A stretch of DNA of 64,000 nt from Maribellus sp. YY47 (GTDB taxonomy: Bacteria; Bacteroidota; Bacteroidia; Bacteroidales; Prolixibacteraceae): the NCBI RefSeq assembly GCF_023111095.1, contig NZ_JALGYW010000016.1, forward strand, positions 1 through 64,000, in the 5' to 3' direction. A program made the position numbers and the translations under genes. Positions 1-9,261 of this stretch are shown here, in pieces (positions within the stretch are counted from its first letter, which is position 1; each line of letters begins with the position of its first letter). The notes beneath the pieces are model-generated. The model saw only the letters and a list, made by a program, of their open reading frames with translations, did no database searches and was not told the DNA's origin.

Positions 1-38
1 ACAAACAAGATACCATTAAAATTAAAAGCTATAAAAGA

Positions 39-74
39 ACAGACCGTTTCAAAGCTAGCTTTGAAACGGTCTGT
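39..74 (-). terminator. Perfect 36-bp palindrome, probable terminator of the TCA operon
   Basis: The arms beginning ACAGACCGTTTC are perfectly self-complementary over 36 bp, with the centre between bases 56 and 57. It lies about 60 bp past the citrate synthase stop. Read on the minus strand it is followed by TTCTTTTATAG, a moderately U-rich tail, so an intrinsic terminator is the best reading. The upstream neighbour is outside the window, so it could also serve a convergent gene. Confidence 0.65.
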
Positions 75-136
75 GAATCTATTAACTTAGTCCAATAATC
101 TGTAACGCTTATTTAGGACTAGTCAGTTTTGAAATT

Positions 137-1456
137 TTAGCAATCTCCTGGTTTTCCATCAGCTTTTTCTTTAAACCAACTCATTGGGAACGAGCTTGGA
201 CGTTCGATCGGCAAACCGTACAAACGGTCGTAAACCAGCGAAGCCAATACTCCAAGCGATCGCGAAACGCCAAACAGTACCGTGTAAAAGTTGTGTTCCA
301 CAATGCCGTAGTGGTTCAGCAGCGAACCGCTGATTGCATCTACGTTTGGCCAAGGATTTTTGATCTTTCCGGTAGCTTCCAGAATAGGAGGGGCAACGCG
401 ATAAATCTGGTTCACCACATCAATCGTTTTATCGTGTTTGATGTATTTTTCGGCAAACTGTTGCTGAACCGTAAAGCGCGGGTCAGTGATCCGTAGAACC
501 GCATGTCCGTATCCGGGAACCACACGTCCGTTTTTAAGCGTGTTTTCGATATAATCGGCAATCTGCTCGTCGGTTGGTACGTCGGTGCCGATTTGCTCCA
601 GCATTTCGTTGATCCACGAAATCACTTCCTGGTTGGCAAAACCGTGCAACGGACCTGCAAGTCCTGTCATTCCGGCCCCAAACGAATAGTACGCGTTACT
701 TAGTGCCGAGCCAACCAAATGGGTGGTATGTGCCGAAACGTTTCCTCCTTCATGGTCGGCGTGGATCACCATATACAGACGCAAAAGGCGTTTTACTTCC
801 ACCGAGTCGAAACCCATCATGTGGGCAAGGTTACCTGCCCAGTCGAGGTTCGGATTGGGGTCGATGTGTTTGCCATTGTGGTACATGCGGCGGTAAATGT
901 AGGCGGCAATCCTTGGAAGACGGGCAATCAATGTCATCACATCTTCGTACATAAAATCCCAGTAATACTTTTTACCCACACCGGCACGATAGGCTTTCTG
1001 GAAAACCGAATCGTACGCCATTGCGATAATCGCTGTAGTGAACTGTGTCATTGGGCGGCTGTTTTTAGGCAGCGCGTCAATCACATCAAAAACGTGTTGT
1101 GGCACGTGGGCACGTGTTGCCCAATCTTTTGAAAGGTTTTCCACGTCTTCCTGCGTTGGTATCTCACCGATTAGCATCAGGTAGAATAAACCTTCCGGAA
1201 GCGGTTCACCATCAGCGTCGAGCTTTGGCAGTTTTTGCTGCAATTCCTGGATTGAATATCCTCTGAAACGAATCCCTTCGTTGGCATCGAGTTTCGAAGT
1301 CTCTGTCAACAAAGCGGGAATTCCTTTCATACCCGATAATACCTGATCGATGGTGACTTGTCCGAGAACGACATCGCCATGGTCTTTTCTGATTCTTTGA
1401 AATTCGGCCATACACTTGCTGGCCCTATCGAAAAATCTATTCTTAATGTATTCCAT
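137..1456 (-). CDS. gltA: Citrate synthase
   Basis: Condenses acetyl-CoA and oxaloacetate to citrate, the entry step of the TCA cycle, in the cytoplasm. The 439-residue protein shows the family motifs HADHEGGN (about 232-239), GPLHG (catalytic His about 271), PGYGHAVLR (His about 318) and DAISGS (catalytic Asp about 373). Length and motif style resemble the longer form that groups with mitochondrial enzymes rather than the hexameric E. coli GltA. It is the last gene of a minus-strand run that starts with aconitase, 30 bp after the bacterial-type isocitrate dehydrogenase, so co-transcription is likely. The start MEYIKNRFFD is the only early methionine before the conserved core. Confidence 0.95.
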   Translation of the reverse strand: MEYIKNRFFDRASKCMAEFQRIRKDHGDVVLGQVTIDQVLSGMKGIPALLTETSKLDANEGIRFRGYSIQELQQKLPKLDADGEPLPEGLFYLMLIGEIPTQEDVENLSKDWATRAHVPQHVFDVIDALPKNSRPMTQFTTAIIAMAYDSVFQKAYRAGVGKKYYWDFMYEDVMTLIARLPRIAAYIYRRMYHNGKHIDPNPNLDWAGNLAHMMGFDSVEVKRLLRLYMVIHADHEGGNVSAHTTHLVGSALSNAYYSFGAGMTGLAGPLHGFANQEVISWINEMLEQIGTDVPTDEQIADYIENTLKNGRVVPGYGHAVLRITDPRFTVQQQFAEKYIKHDKTIDVVNQIYRVAPPILEATGKIKNPWPNVDAISGSLLNHYGIVEHNFYTVLFGVSRSLGVLASLVYDRLYGLPIERPSSFPMSWFKEKADGKPGDC

Positions 1457-1486
1457 CTGTTATAATATTTGTTTGATTATTATTGA

Positions 1487-2752
1487 TTAATGCATGTTTT
1501 TGATAATCTCGTCCGCAAACTCTGAGGTTGTCAGCAAAGTGGCTCCTTCCATCTGAGAATGCAAATCGGATGTTACTTTTCGTTTGGCAAATACGTGCTC
1601 CATGGCATCGTAAACATGTTCGGCAGCTTCGTTCCAGCCCAGGTATTCCAGCATCATCACTCCCGAAAGGATCAGCGAGCCGGGATTGGCTTTTCCGGTG
1701 CCAGCAATATTTGGCGCCGTTCCGTGAGTGGCTTCAAAAATGGCATAGCCGCTTTGGTAGTTGATGTTTGCACCGGGAGAAATTCCGATTCCGCCAACCA
1801 TTGCTGCCAACTGATCCGAAATATAGTCTCCGTTCAGGTTCATGGTGGCAATTACCGAGTGGTCCCACGGGTGTAACAGCGATTCCTGTAAAAAAGCGTC
1901 GGTGATGCAATCTTTTACGATCACCTTACCGTCTTTCTTGGCTTCATCGAGTGCTTTGTCGGCATCCAGTTGGCCTTTTTCTTTTTTGATCTTTTCGTAC
2001 TGTCTCCAGGTGAAGGTTTGCAGCTTGAACTCCGTTTCAGCCAGGTCGTAACTCCAGTTTTTGAAAGCTCCTTCGGTGTATTTCATGATGTTCCCTTTGT
2101 GAACGATCGTTACCGAAGGCAGTTTTCGCTGAATGGCGTATTCAATGGCCGATTTGGTCAGTCGTACCGAGCCGTCTTTTGAAATCGGTTTTACACCGAA
2201 AGAAGAACTTTCCGGAAAACGGATCTTGTCCACACCCATTTCGTTGATCAGGAAATCACGAAACTTTTTACTCTTTTCGTCTCCAGCCATGTATTCGATG
2301 CCGGCATAAATATCCTCGGTATTTTCACGGAAAATATGCATGTCGACCATCGACGGGTAGCGAATGGGAGAGGGCACACCTTTGAACCAACGCACCGGGC
2401 GAAGGCAAACGTACAAATCCAGCGTTTGGCGTAGTGCAACGTTCAGCGAACGAATTCCTTCCCCAACCGGAGTCTGCAGCGGGCCTTTAATCCCGATTAA
2501 ATGCTCCTTAAAAGCGTCAAGCGTTTCCTGCGGAAGATAATTTCCGGTTTCCTTGTAGGCTTTTTCCCCGGCCAGCACCTCTTTCCATATCAGTCTTTTC
2601 TCATCGCCGTAGGCTTTGGCAACCGCTGCATCGAGCACCCGCTGCGAGGGGCCTGTAATGTCTTTGCCAATTCCGTCTCCTTCAATGAATGGAATCACCG
2701 GCTGGTCCGGTACAAAAAGCTTTCCGTTGACTATTTTGGTTTTATTTGTCAT
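1487..2752 (-). CDS. icd: NADP-dependent isocitrate dehydrogenase, bacterial (E. coli Icd) type
   Basis: Oxidatively decarboxylates isocitrate to 2-oxoglutarate with NADP. The core [15 protein letters not shown] near the N-terminus, SLNVALRQ with the phosphate-binding Ser region, [10 protein letters not shown] and [14 protein letters not shown] are all present, and 421 residues matches E. coli Icd (416). The open frame extends nine codons upstream, but the ATG at 2752 ([11 protein letters not shown]) places the start where homologues begin, so I prefer it. A second, distantly related NADP isocitrate dehydrogenase lies upstream in the same operon, with a GxxExxY cassette between them. Redundancy or condition-specific use of the two enzymes is inference. 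Confidence 0.94.
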   Translation of the reverse strand: MTNKTKIVNGKLFVPDQPVIPFIEGDGIGKDITGPSQRVLDAAVAKAYGDEKRLIWKEVLAGEKAYKETGNYLPQETLDAFKEHLIGIKGPLQTPVGEGIRSLNVALRQTLDLYVCLRPVRWFKGVPSPIRYPSMVDMHIFRENTEDIYAGIEYMAGDEKSKKFRDFLINEMGVDKIRFPESSSFGVKPISKDGSVRLTKSAIEYAIQRKLPSVTIVHKGNIMKYTEGAFKNWSYDLAETEFKLQTFTWRQYEKIKKEKGQLDADKALDEAKKDGKVIVKDCITDAFLQESLLHPWDHSVIATMNLNGDYISDQLAAMVGGIGISPGANINYQSGYAIFEATHGTAPNIAGTGKANPGSLILSGVMMLEYLGWNEAAEHVYDAMEHVFAKRKVTSDLHSQMEGATLLTTSEFADEIIKNMH

Positions 2753-2776
2753 CTCATTTCTTTTAAATTTCTCTTT

Positions 2777-2803
2777 CACGCAGATTACACAGAAAAACGC
2801 AGA
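2777..2803 (+). repeat. Left inverted repeat of the GxxExxY cassette
   Basis: 27 bp beginning CACGCAGATTACAC and ending ACGCAGA. It is the imperfect reverse complement of 3229-3255 (20 of 27 positions). It ends one base before the stop codon of the GxxExxY gene. Confidence 0.6.
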
Positions 2804-2804
2804 T

Positions 2805-3188
2805 TTATATATTGTTAGCTATTCGTTGTATTGCACTTGAGATATTATCGGTGTTGAAATTAACCAGTATGCCTAATTTTTTGTCGGCTAATTTCAGGTA
2901 CGAAACTGTTTGTTTAAAGTACAGTTTATTCATCGTTTCAACCGATTTTATTTCAATTATTACTTTGTTCTCCACCAATATATCAATACGAAATCCTTTT
3001 TCCAGGTTTTTACCTTTATAGTTTACTGGTAATTCAACCTGATGATCTACATCATAACCCATTTCCCGGAGTTCATAGATTAGAGCTGCCTCATAAACAG
3101 ACTCCAACAGACCTGGCCCAAGTGTATTGTAAACTTCAAATATTGCTCCTCTGATGTCGTAAGATATTTGATTTTCACTTAATTCCAT
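2805..3188 (-). CDS. GxxExxY protein (PD-(D/E)xK nuclease fold)
   Basis: A 127-residue protein with the defining GLLESVY motif (Gly26, Glu29, Tyr32) and a PD-(D/E)xK-like core: Asp69 in RIDIL followed by Glu79-Ile-Lys81 in IIEIKS. The family is named for this motif and is common, often multicopy, in Bacteroidota and other environmental bacteria; its biological role is not established as far as I know. Here it is complete. It lies between two isocitrate dehydrogenase genes in the same orientation, so it would be co-transcribed with TCA enzymes. The flanking inverted repeats suggest a separately acquired unit. Nuclease activity is predicted only from the fold motif. Confidence 0.88.
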   Translation of the reverse strand: MELSENQISYDIRGAIFEVYNTLGPGLLESVYEAALIYELREMGYDVDHQVELPVNYKGKNLEKGFRIDILVENKVIIEIKSVETMNKLYFKQTVSYLKLADKKLGILVNFNTDNISSAIQRIANNI

Positions 3189-3228
3189 AACTAATTTTCA
3201 CTTAAGTCAGGATAGTTTCTTGTTTTTG

Positions 3229-3255
3229 TCTGCGTACATCAGCGAAATCCGCGTG
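3229..3255 (-). repeat. Right inverted repeat of the GxxExxY cassette
   Basis: 27 bp whose reverse complement begins CACGCGGATTTCGC and ends ACGCAGA, matching the left arm at 2777-2803. It lies 40 bp upstream of the GxxExxY start and just past the stop of the upstream isocitrate dehydrogenase gene. Confidence 0.6.
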
Positions 3256-3264
3256 CACACTTAT

Positions 3265-4491
3265 TTAATTCAATTTAGCCTGAAGATTTTCATCCAGCGC
3301 TTCCAGGAATTGTTCGGTAGTCAGGTAGTGTTCTGCTTTTAATTCTGCACCGTAAACGATCAATGCAAGGTCCTTGGTCATTTTTCCTGATTCCACCGTT
3401 TCAATACAAACTTCTTCCAATGCATTGGCAAAATCGATCAACGGCTGGTTGTCATCCAGCTTGCCGCGGAAAGCGAGTCCACGTGTCCAGGCAAAAATCG
3501 ATGCGATCGGGTTGGTCGAAGTCGGTTTGCCTTGCTGGTGCTGACGGTAGTGGCGCGTAACCGTCCCGTGAGCGGCTTCGGCTTCCATCGTTTTTCCATC
3601 CGGAGTAATCAATACGGATGTCATCAGTCCAAGAGAGCCGAATCCCTGCGCAACGGTGTCGCTTTGTACGTCGCCGTCGTAGTTTTTACAAGCCCATACA
3701 AAGCCTCCGTCCCATTTCAATGCAGCAGCCACCATGTCATCGATCAAGCGATGTTCGTAGGTAATGCCGGCCGCAGCAAATTTATCCTTGAATTCTTCTT
3801 CGTAGATTTTCTGAAAAATATCTTTAAAACGACCATCGTATTTTTTCAGGATGGTGTTTTTGGTTGACATGTACAAAGGCCATCCTTTATCCAGCGCCTG
3901 GTTCATACACGAACGGGCAAATCCGGTAATCGATTCGTCGGTGTTGTACATGGCCATGGCCACTCCGTCGCCTTCAAAATCATAAACCTCGTGCGAAACG
4001 GTTTCGCCACCGTCTTCCGGTGTAAAGGTGATGGTTAGTTTGCCTCTTCCTTTTGTTACGAAATCAGTTGCTTTGTACTGGTCGCCAAACGCATGACGTC
4101 CGATGCAGATAGGCTGTTTCCATCCCGGTACAAGGCGTGGAATATTAGAGATCATAATCGGTTCGCGAAATACCGTTCCTCCCAGAATGTTACGAATGGT
4201 ACCGTTGGGCGATTTCCACATGTGTTTTAACCCAAACTCTTCCACACGGGCTTCGTCGGGTGTGATAGTGGCACATTTTACGCCCACACCGTATTTTTTG
4301 ATGGCATTGGCGGCATCCACCGTAATTTGGTCGTCAGTAGCGTCACGACTTTCAACTCCGAGATCGTAATATTTTAAATCGATGTCGAGATAGGGAAGAA
4401 TTAACTTTTGTTTGATGAAATCCCAAATAACCCTGGTCATTTCATCTCCGTCGAGCTCTACTACCGGGTTTTGAACCTTGATCTTTTGCAT
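3265..4491 (-). CDS. NADP-dependent isocitrate dehydrogenase, eukaryotic-type subfamily
   Basis: A 408-residue enzyme starting [20 protein letters not shown], the signature of the homodimeric subfamily that includes mitochondrial and cytosolic eukaryotic IDH. Other hallmarks are [28 protein letters not shown] and [15 protein letters not shown]. It catalyses the same isocitrate to 2-oxoglutarate reaction as the icd gene downstream but belongs to a clearly different subfamily. It follows aconitase by about 130 bp that contain a GC-rich hairpin element. Its position directly after aconitase suggests it is the original partner in this operon, but which enzyme carries the main flux cannot be read from sequence. 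Confidence 0.94.
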   Translation of the reverse strand: MQKIKVQNPVVELDGDEMTRVIWDFIKQKLILPYLDIDLKYYDLGVESRDATDDQITVDAANAIKKYGVGVKCATITPDEARVEEFGLKHMWKSPNGTIRNILGGTVFREPIMISNIPRLVPGWKQPICIGRHAFGDQYKATDFVTKGRGKLTITFTPEDGGETVSHEVYDFEGDGVAMAMYNTDESITGFARSCMNQALDKGWPLYMSTKNTILKKYDGRFKDIFQKIYEEEFKDKFAAAGITYEHRLIDDMVAAALKWDGGFVWACKNYDGDVQSDTVAQGFGSLGLMTSVLITPDGKTMEAEAAHGTVTRHYRQHQQGKPTSTNPIASIFAWTRGLAFRGKLDDNQPLIDFANALEEVCIETVESGKMTKDLALIVYGAELKAEHYLTTEQFLEALDENLQAKLN

Positions 4492-4553
4492 GGTCTTAAA
4501 TTTAATTTACTGATTATTATTGGTTTTTTATGGTGTTCCAATTTATGTTATAT

Positions 4554-4600
4554 CCCCGGGCTTCAGCCCGGGGTTATTTATGTTTAATCCTTTCAGGATT
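4554..4600. repeat. REP-like double hairpin between aconitase and IDH genes
   Basis: Two adjacent short hairpins. The first, 4554-4573, has arms CCCCGGGCT and AGCCCGGGG with a two-base centre. The second, 4586-4600, has arms AATCCT and AGGATT around TTC. Such paired hairpins in an operon gap look like a REP-type intergenic element. It could also act as a transcript processing or partial termination point between acn and the downstream IDH gene. A related ATCCT/AGGAT hairpin occurs upstream of gyrB at 45495-45508. Confidence 0.55.
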
Positions 4601-4618
4601 GTTTTTGCTTAATGGTTA

Positions 4619-6880
4619 TTAAGCGTTTTGTTGTTTGATCAAATTAAGCGCTGATCCTGCCTTGAACCATTCAATCTGTTGCTGATTGTAGGTGTGATTC
4701 AGTTTAATGCTGTCTTTTGACCCATCGGCGTGAACCACTTCAAGTGTCAGCTGCTTGCCCGGTGCAAAATCAACCAAATCAACAAAGTTGAAGGTATCGT
4801 CTTCCTGGATCAAATCGTAGTCGTTCTCGTTGGCAAAGGTTAATCCAAGCATGCCCTGTTTTTTCAGGTTGGTTTCGTGAATACGTGCAAAAGACTTCAC
4901 AATTACAGCCCGAACGCCCAAATGACGTGGTTCCATCGCTGCATGTTCGCGTGAAGAGCCTTCACCGTAATTCTGGTCTCCAATCACTACTGTCGGGATA
5001 CCCGCAGCTTTATACTGACGCTGAACTTTTGGGACTTCTTCGTAAGCACCGGTCAGCTGGTTTTTTACCTTGTTGGTTTCCTGGTTGAATGCATTTACTG
5101 CACCAATCAGCATATTGTTCGAAATATTGTCGAGGTGTCCGCGGTAACGCAACCATGGTCCGGCCATTGAAATATGGTCGGTGGTACATTTCCCAAATGC
5201 TTTGATCAGCAATTTGACGCCAGTAATGTTTTTGCCGTCCCATGCTTCGAAAGGCGACAGTAATTGAAGACGATTTGAATCGGGAGCAACATTTACCACT
5301 ACGTGTGAACCGTCTTCTGCGGGAGCCTGAAATCCTGCGTCTTCCACATCAAAACCTTTTGGCGGAAGTTCAAAACCCGAAGGTTCATCCAGTTTTACTT
5401 CTTCACCATTTTTGTTGGTCAAAGTATCGGTTTGCGGATTAAAGTCGAGACGACCGGCAATGGCCAGCGCTGTTACCATCTCGGGTGAGGTAACAAAAGC
5501 ATGCGTATTGGGATTGCCGTCGGCACGTTTCGAGAAGTTCCGGTTAAAGGAGTGAACGATGGTGTTCTTTTCCTGCTTGTCGGCTCCTTCGCGCGCCCAC
5601 TGACCAATACACGGGCCACAGGCATTGGCAAATACTTTTCCACCAATTTTTTCAAACGTATCGATAAATCCGTCGCGTTCGATGGTAAAACGAACCTGCT
5701 CCGATCCCGGAGTGATCGTAAATTCTGCTTTGGTGATCAAACCTTTTTCCTCTGCCTGTTTGGCAATCGATGCTGCTCTTGAAATATCTTCGTACGAAGA
5801 GTTGGTACAACTTCCGATCAAACCAACCGATATTTCAACCGGCCAGCCGTTTTCTTCGGCCACCTTTTTCATTTCCGAAACCGGTGTTGCACGGTCGGGT
5901 GTGAACGGTCCGTTCAAATGCGGCGCCAGTTCCGAAAGGTTGATCTCAATGAGCTGGTCGTAATATTTCTCAGGATTTGCATACACTTCCGGGTCGGCAT
6001 CCAGCACATCTTTCATCTGGTTAGCGATCGCTGCTACTTCCGATCTTCCGGTTGCGTTCAGGTAGCGCTCCATACTTTCGTCGTAAGCAAAAATACTGGT
6101 GGTAGCGCCCACTTCGGCACCCATGTTACAAATGGTTCCTTTTCCGGTGGCAGAAAGCGATTTGGCGCCTTCTCCGAAATATTCGATAATGGCTCCGGTT
6201 CCACCTTTTACGGTAAGAATTCCGGCCACCTTTAATATAATGTCTTTAGGTGAAGTCCAACCGCTCAGTTTGCCGGTAAGTTTCACCCCAATCATTTTAG
6301 GCATTTTCAGTTCCCAGGCCATTCCGGCCATTACATCCACGGCATCGGCACCACCAACGCCAATGGCCACCATTCCGAGTCCACCTGCGTTTACGGTGTG
6401 CGAGTCGGTTCCGATCATCATTCCCCCGGGGAAAGCATAATTTTCCAAAACTACCTGGTGAATAATACCGGCGCCTGGTTTCCAGAATCCGATTCCATAT
6501 TTGTTGGATACCGATTCCAGAAAATCAAAAACCTCTTTGTTGGCATCTTTTGCCACCGAAAGGTCGGTTTTTCCTTCCACCTGCGCCTGAATAAGGTGGT
6601 CGCAGTGAACCGTAGAAGGAACTGCGGTTCTTTTCTTCCCTGAATTTATAAATTGGAGCAGTGCCATTTGTGCTGTTGCATCCTGCATGGCCACCCGGTC
6701 GGGTGCAAAATCCACATAATCTGTACCTCTTCCAAAAGCTGCCAGTTCCTGAGTCTCAAAAAGATGTGCATATAAAATCTTTTCGGCATAAGTCATAGGG
6801 CGGTTTAAAAGTTCTTTTGCTTTTTGAACTCTTTTCGGTAGCTCTGAATACACTTTTTTGATAAGGTCTGAATCAAACAT
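4619..6880 (-). CDS. acn: Aconitate hydratase (mitochondrial-type aconitase)
   Basis: Interconverts citrate and isocitrate using a [4Fe-4S] cluster. The cluster ligands are visible as the Cys in [10 protein letters not shown] (about residue 358) and both Cys in CGPCIGQW (about 421 and 424). The substrate-binding [12 protein letters not shown] and the C-terminal swivel-domain motif [17 protein letters not shown] are present. Length of 753 residues matches mitochondrial aconitases rather than the about 890-residue AcnA/IRP type. The frame is open ten codons further upstream, but [14 protein letters not shown] at 6880 fits the family start. It is the first gene of the TCA operon. Confidence 0.94.
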   Translation of the reverse strand: MFDSDLIKKVYSELPKRVQKAKELLNRPMTYAEKILYAHLFETQELAAFGRGTDYVDFAPDRVAMQDATAQMALLQFINSGKKRTAVPSTVHCDHLIQAQVEGKTDLSVAKDANKEVFDFLESVSNKYGIGFWKPGAGIIHQVVLENYAFPGGMMIGTDSHTVNAGGLGMVAIGVGGADAVDVMAGMAWELKMPKMIGVKLTGKLSGWTSPKDIILKVAGILTVKGGTGAIIEYFGEGAKSLSATGKGTICNMGAEVGATTSIFAYDESMERYLNATGRSEVAAIANQMKDVLDADPEVYANPEKYYDQLIEINLSELAPHLNGPFTPDRATPVSEMKKVAEENGWPVEISVGLIGSCTNSSYEDISRAASIAKQAEEKGLITKAEFTITPGSEQVRFTIERDGFIDTFEKIGGKVFANACGPCIGQWAREGADKQEKNTIVHSFNRNFSKRADGNPNTHAFVTSPEMVTALAIAGRLDFNPQTDTLTNKNGEEVKLDEPSGFELPPKGFDVEDAGFQAPAEDGSHVVVNVAPDSNRLQLLSPFEAWDGKNITGVKLLIKAFGKCTTDHISMAGPWLRYRGHLDNISNNMLIGAVNAFNQETNKVKNQLTGAYEEVPKVQRQYKAAGIPTVVIGDQNYGEGSSREHAAMEPRHLGVRAVIVKSFARIHETNLKKQGMLGLTFANENDYDLIQEDDTFNFVDLVDFAPGKQLTLEVVHADGSKDSIKLNHTYNQQQIEWFKAGSALNLIKQQNA

Positions 6881-7021
6881 AAGATATTTAGTTTTTTTGA
6901 ATATTATCAAGATTTATTCTGTCGCAATTTCTTAACAACAATACGCTATAAATGTTGATGAAAAGCCGATAGAATTTTACTATATTATTTTAGTTAAATC
7001 GATTGACTGATCTCATAAATT

Positions 7022-7045
7022 AAACCATTTTGTAAACAATGGTTT
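7022..7045. promoter_or_regulatory. Inverted repeat, candidate operator upstream of acn
   Basis: Arms AAACCATT and AATGGTTT form a perfect 8-bp dyad separated by 8 bp, about 140 bp before the aconitase start. The 24-bp spacing fits binding of a dimeric regulator. No promoter element was located next to it, so the role is a guess. Confidence 0.3.
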
Positions 7046-7243
7046 GTAATGTTGGTCACAGTTCTTTCAGCTTTTGTTTTTGCCGTCTGTTTAGCTTTAA
7101 AGGGTTTTAATATACTAATTTCTTCCCTTTTCCTGAAACCAATCCCAAACTAAATTTTGAAGGTCAGTATTGCTTTGAAAATGATAGTGAAGCACCCGGA
7201 TTGAGATGTAAAATGACGGTGGAGAAGCGTCGCTAAAAAACAT

Positions 7244-7280
7244 AAAAAAAGACTGCCGAAACGAGCGACAGCCTTTTTTT
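7244..7280 (-). terminator. Intrinsic terminator of the ABC transporter genes
   Basis: Arms GACTGCCG (7251-7258) and CGACAGCC (7266-7273) pair over 8 bp with two G-U pairs. They are flanked by seven A on one side and seven T on the other. On the minus strand it lies about 50 bp after the permease stop and ends in a U run; the symmetry would let it work both ways. Confidence 0.75.
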
Positions 7281-7328
7281 CGAGCTTTACTGATCAGTAC
7301 AAGTCCGGCGTGTTAAAAATCAGTGACC

Positions 7329-8294
7329 TTATCTTGAACGTATTTCACGACGCATAAATTGCAAATATGCCAGGCCAAAGAAAACCAGAGTTCCGGCCAG
7401 TAATGCGGTTATTTGCGGCCACACCAGCATCATGCTTTGTCCCAATGGAAGCGGACTGGGAATGGCACCACTCATTTGTTCCATGGTAAGCGGACCAAGG
7501 CTACGCACACCGGGAACAAGCAGGGTAGTGGTGGCATCGTCAAACAACTGTCCCGGGTTAAGGCGCATGATGTTTTGAATCAGTTTCTGAAGCGAAATCA
7601 ACTGGTTCTCACTGATCATCTGCGCAGGCGAAATGCCTTTGGCAATCACGTTCACAATCATATTATAGAATATGCTGAAGAATAACCAGATGGAAATTCC
7701 TGCAAGCGCCGAGGTAGTTGCCTGCCGGAACCTGACAGAAAACAGGATGGACAGGTTCAGCCAGAAAGCGACGTACACAATACTGACAATGGAGAACATC
7801 AGGATTCTGAGGACTTCCTCAGCAGTTGGCGGAATGCCTATGATGACGAGTCCAAATCCCAAAACCAGCAGATTTAGCGAGAAAAACAGGATGCTCAACA
7901 CGATAAGAGATGCCAGAAATTTGGCATTCAATACATAATCGCGGTAAATGGGTTGCGATAAAACGCGGCTAAGCGTTCCCTTGTTTTGTTCTGAGTTGAT
8001 CGCGTCAAAACCCATGCTGATTCCCAGCAATGGCCCCAGAAAACTGATGAAGACAATAAATGGCGGAAGCGTTCCGTCGGAAATCGTAAACAGTTTCAGG
8101 AAGAAAAAGGACTCTTCGGGATCGTTGCCTGGTTTGGCTGATGCAAAACCTGTAAAAGCCGTGTATAGCGAGCCGGTACAGGTAAGCAACACAATGGCCA
8201 GCATAATGATAAACCGCCAGCTTTTTATGGTGTCCGAGATCTCCTTGTTCACGATCACCCAAAACGGACGAACGATTGAATAGTTAGTTTGCAT
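7329..8294 (-). CDS. ABC-2 type transporter permease
   Basis: A 321-residue polytopic inner-membrane protein with about six hydrophobic segments: near residues 28-50, 85-115, 135-155, 170-195, 205-220 and 290-310. It has the ABC-2 pattern of an N-terminal soluble stretch followed by a large exposed segment around residues 55-80. It would form the membrane channel for the ATPase encoded immediately upstream; the two frames overlap by 11 bp, which indicates translational coupling. The motif GFDAINSEQNKGTLSRVLSQP is typical of ABC-2 permeases of the NosY/multi-copper type. The substrate is unknown. Confidence 0.85.
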   Translation of the reverse strand: MQTNYSIVRPFWVIVNKEISDTIKSWRFIIMLAIVLLTCTGSLYTAFTGFASAKPGNDPEESFFFLKLFTISDGTLPPFIVFISFLGPLLGISMGFDAINSEQNKGTLSRVLSQPIYRDYVLNAKFLASLIVLSILFFSLNLLVLGFGLVIIGIPPTAEEVLRILMFSIVSIVYVAFWLNLSILFSVRFRQATTSALAGISIWLFFSIFYNMIVNVIAKGISPAQMISENQLISLQKLIQNIMRLNPGQLFDDATTTLLVPGVRSLGPLTMEQMSGAIPSPLPLGQSMMLVWPQITALLAGTLVFFGLAYLQFMRREIRSR

Positions 8295-9258
8295 AAGCCG
8301 TTCCTCCTTCCATTAAATGATTATAAATGGCTTCAATGCCAAATTCCTTTTTATTCAGAAAATTAAGGTTGTAGCCTTCTTCCATGATCTTTTTTGAAAG
8401 CACGAGCGAAATATCTTCCGAAGAAAGCACTTTGAACAAGCCATTTTCTTCGCTTACCGAATCAATTTCACTCATGTTGGCAGCCAGGTTTTGAAACCAG
8501 CCGAGCGTCAGTTTTTTACCAGCTTCACGTGAATTATCGGCTCCCAGTTCGATCAGGTATCTTCCGCTTGTCAGTAATTTTTCCGACAAAGAGCGAATAT
8601 CGCCGATAGCCATAAGTTTTCCTTCCAGAAAAATTCCGATACGGTCGCAAACCTGCTGGACATGCTGCAAATCGTGCGACGAAAGCAGAATGCTGATTCC
8701 ATGCTCGTCGCGGAGTTCAACGACTAAGTTCAGAAAATCCTGCACGCCTTTTGGATCGATTCCGGAAGTAGGTTCATCCAGAATGATCACTTCGGGATCT
8801 TTGATCAGCACATCAGCCAGACCGAGTCGTTGCCGCATTCCTTTTGAGAATTTCCCGGTCTTTTTGTTTTTAACTCCTGTTAAGCCCACGCGTTCAATCA
8901 GTTCTTCTGCCTTTTTTGTTGCTTCTTTTCTTGGGATTCCGTTTAGCATGGCAGAATAAACCAGGTTTTCAAGAGCCGTCTGATCATCATAAAAACCAAC
9001 GTCTTCAGCGAGATAACCCACCTTTCTTTTCACCTCTATGGGGTGACTGGTTGAATCGATTCCACACACTTTTACTTCGCCGGCGCTTGGATCGGTCAGT
9101 CCCAGCATCATCAAAATGGTGGTTGATTTCCCCGAACCGTTGGGTCCGAGCAATCCAAATATTTCGCCTTTTCCGATGGTCAGGCTGAGATTGTCGACCG
9201 CGGTAAAATCGCCGTACTTTTTACTAATGTTTTGTAATTGGATAATTGGTTCGGCCAC
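8284..9258 (-). CDS. ABC transporter ATP-binding protein
   Basis: A 324-residue ATPase with Walker A GPNGSGKST (about 38-46), signature FSKGMRQRLGLADVL, Walker B VIILDEPTSGIDPKG and H-loop SSHDLQHV. The extra 100 or so C-terminal residues are typical of the ATPases paired with ABC-2 permeases. It overlaps the permease by 11 bp and starts four bases after the stop of the NEW3-domain gene, so the three genes form one operon. Export or extrusion is the usual direction for this class; the cargo cannot be read from sequence. Confidence 0.92.
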   Translation of the reverse strand: MAEPIIQLQNISKKYGDFTAVDNLSLTIGKGEIFGLLGPNGSGKSTTILMMLGLTDPSAGEVKVCGIDSTSHPIEVKRKVGYLAEDVGFYDDQTALENLVYSAMLNGIPRKEATKKAEELIERVGLTGVKNKKTGKFSKGMRQRLGLADVLIKDPEVIILDEPTSGIDPKGVQDFLNLVVELRDEHGISILLSSHDLQHVQQVCDRIGIFLEGKLMAIGDIRSLSEKLLTSGRYLIELGADNSREAGKKLTLGWFQNLAANMSEIDSVSEENGLFKVLSSEDISLVLSKKIMEEGYNLNFLNKKEFGIEAIYNHLMEGGTAYAN

Positions 9259-9261
9259 GGC

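Larger units (their letters stand above)
2777..3255 (-). mobile_element. GxxExxY cassette with imperfect terminal inverted repeats
   Basis: A single small gene is bracketed by two 27-bp sequences in inverted orientation: 2777-2803 and 3229-3255. Aligned arm to arm they agree at 20 of 27 positions, sharing CACGC, GATT and ACGCAGA blocks. The left arm sits one base from the gene's stop codon. No transposase is present and no target-site duplication could be assigned by eye. The unit lies between two isocitrate dehydrogenase genes of an otherwise compact TCA operon. That it is or was mobile is inference from this structure. Confidence 0.5.
6881..7328. other. Intergenic region upstream of the TCA operon
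   Basis: No open frame here looks like a gene. The stretch is AT-rich and should hold the aconitase promoter, but I found no exact TAnnTTTG -7 element on the minus strand. It contains an 8-bp inverted repeat at 7022-7045 (arms AAACCATT and AATGGTTT) and, at its far end, the terminator of the ABC transporter genes. Confidence 0.5.
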
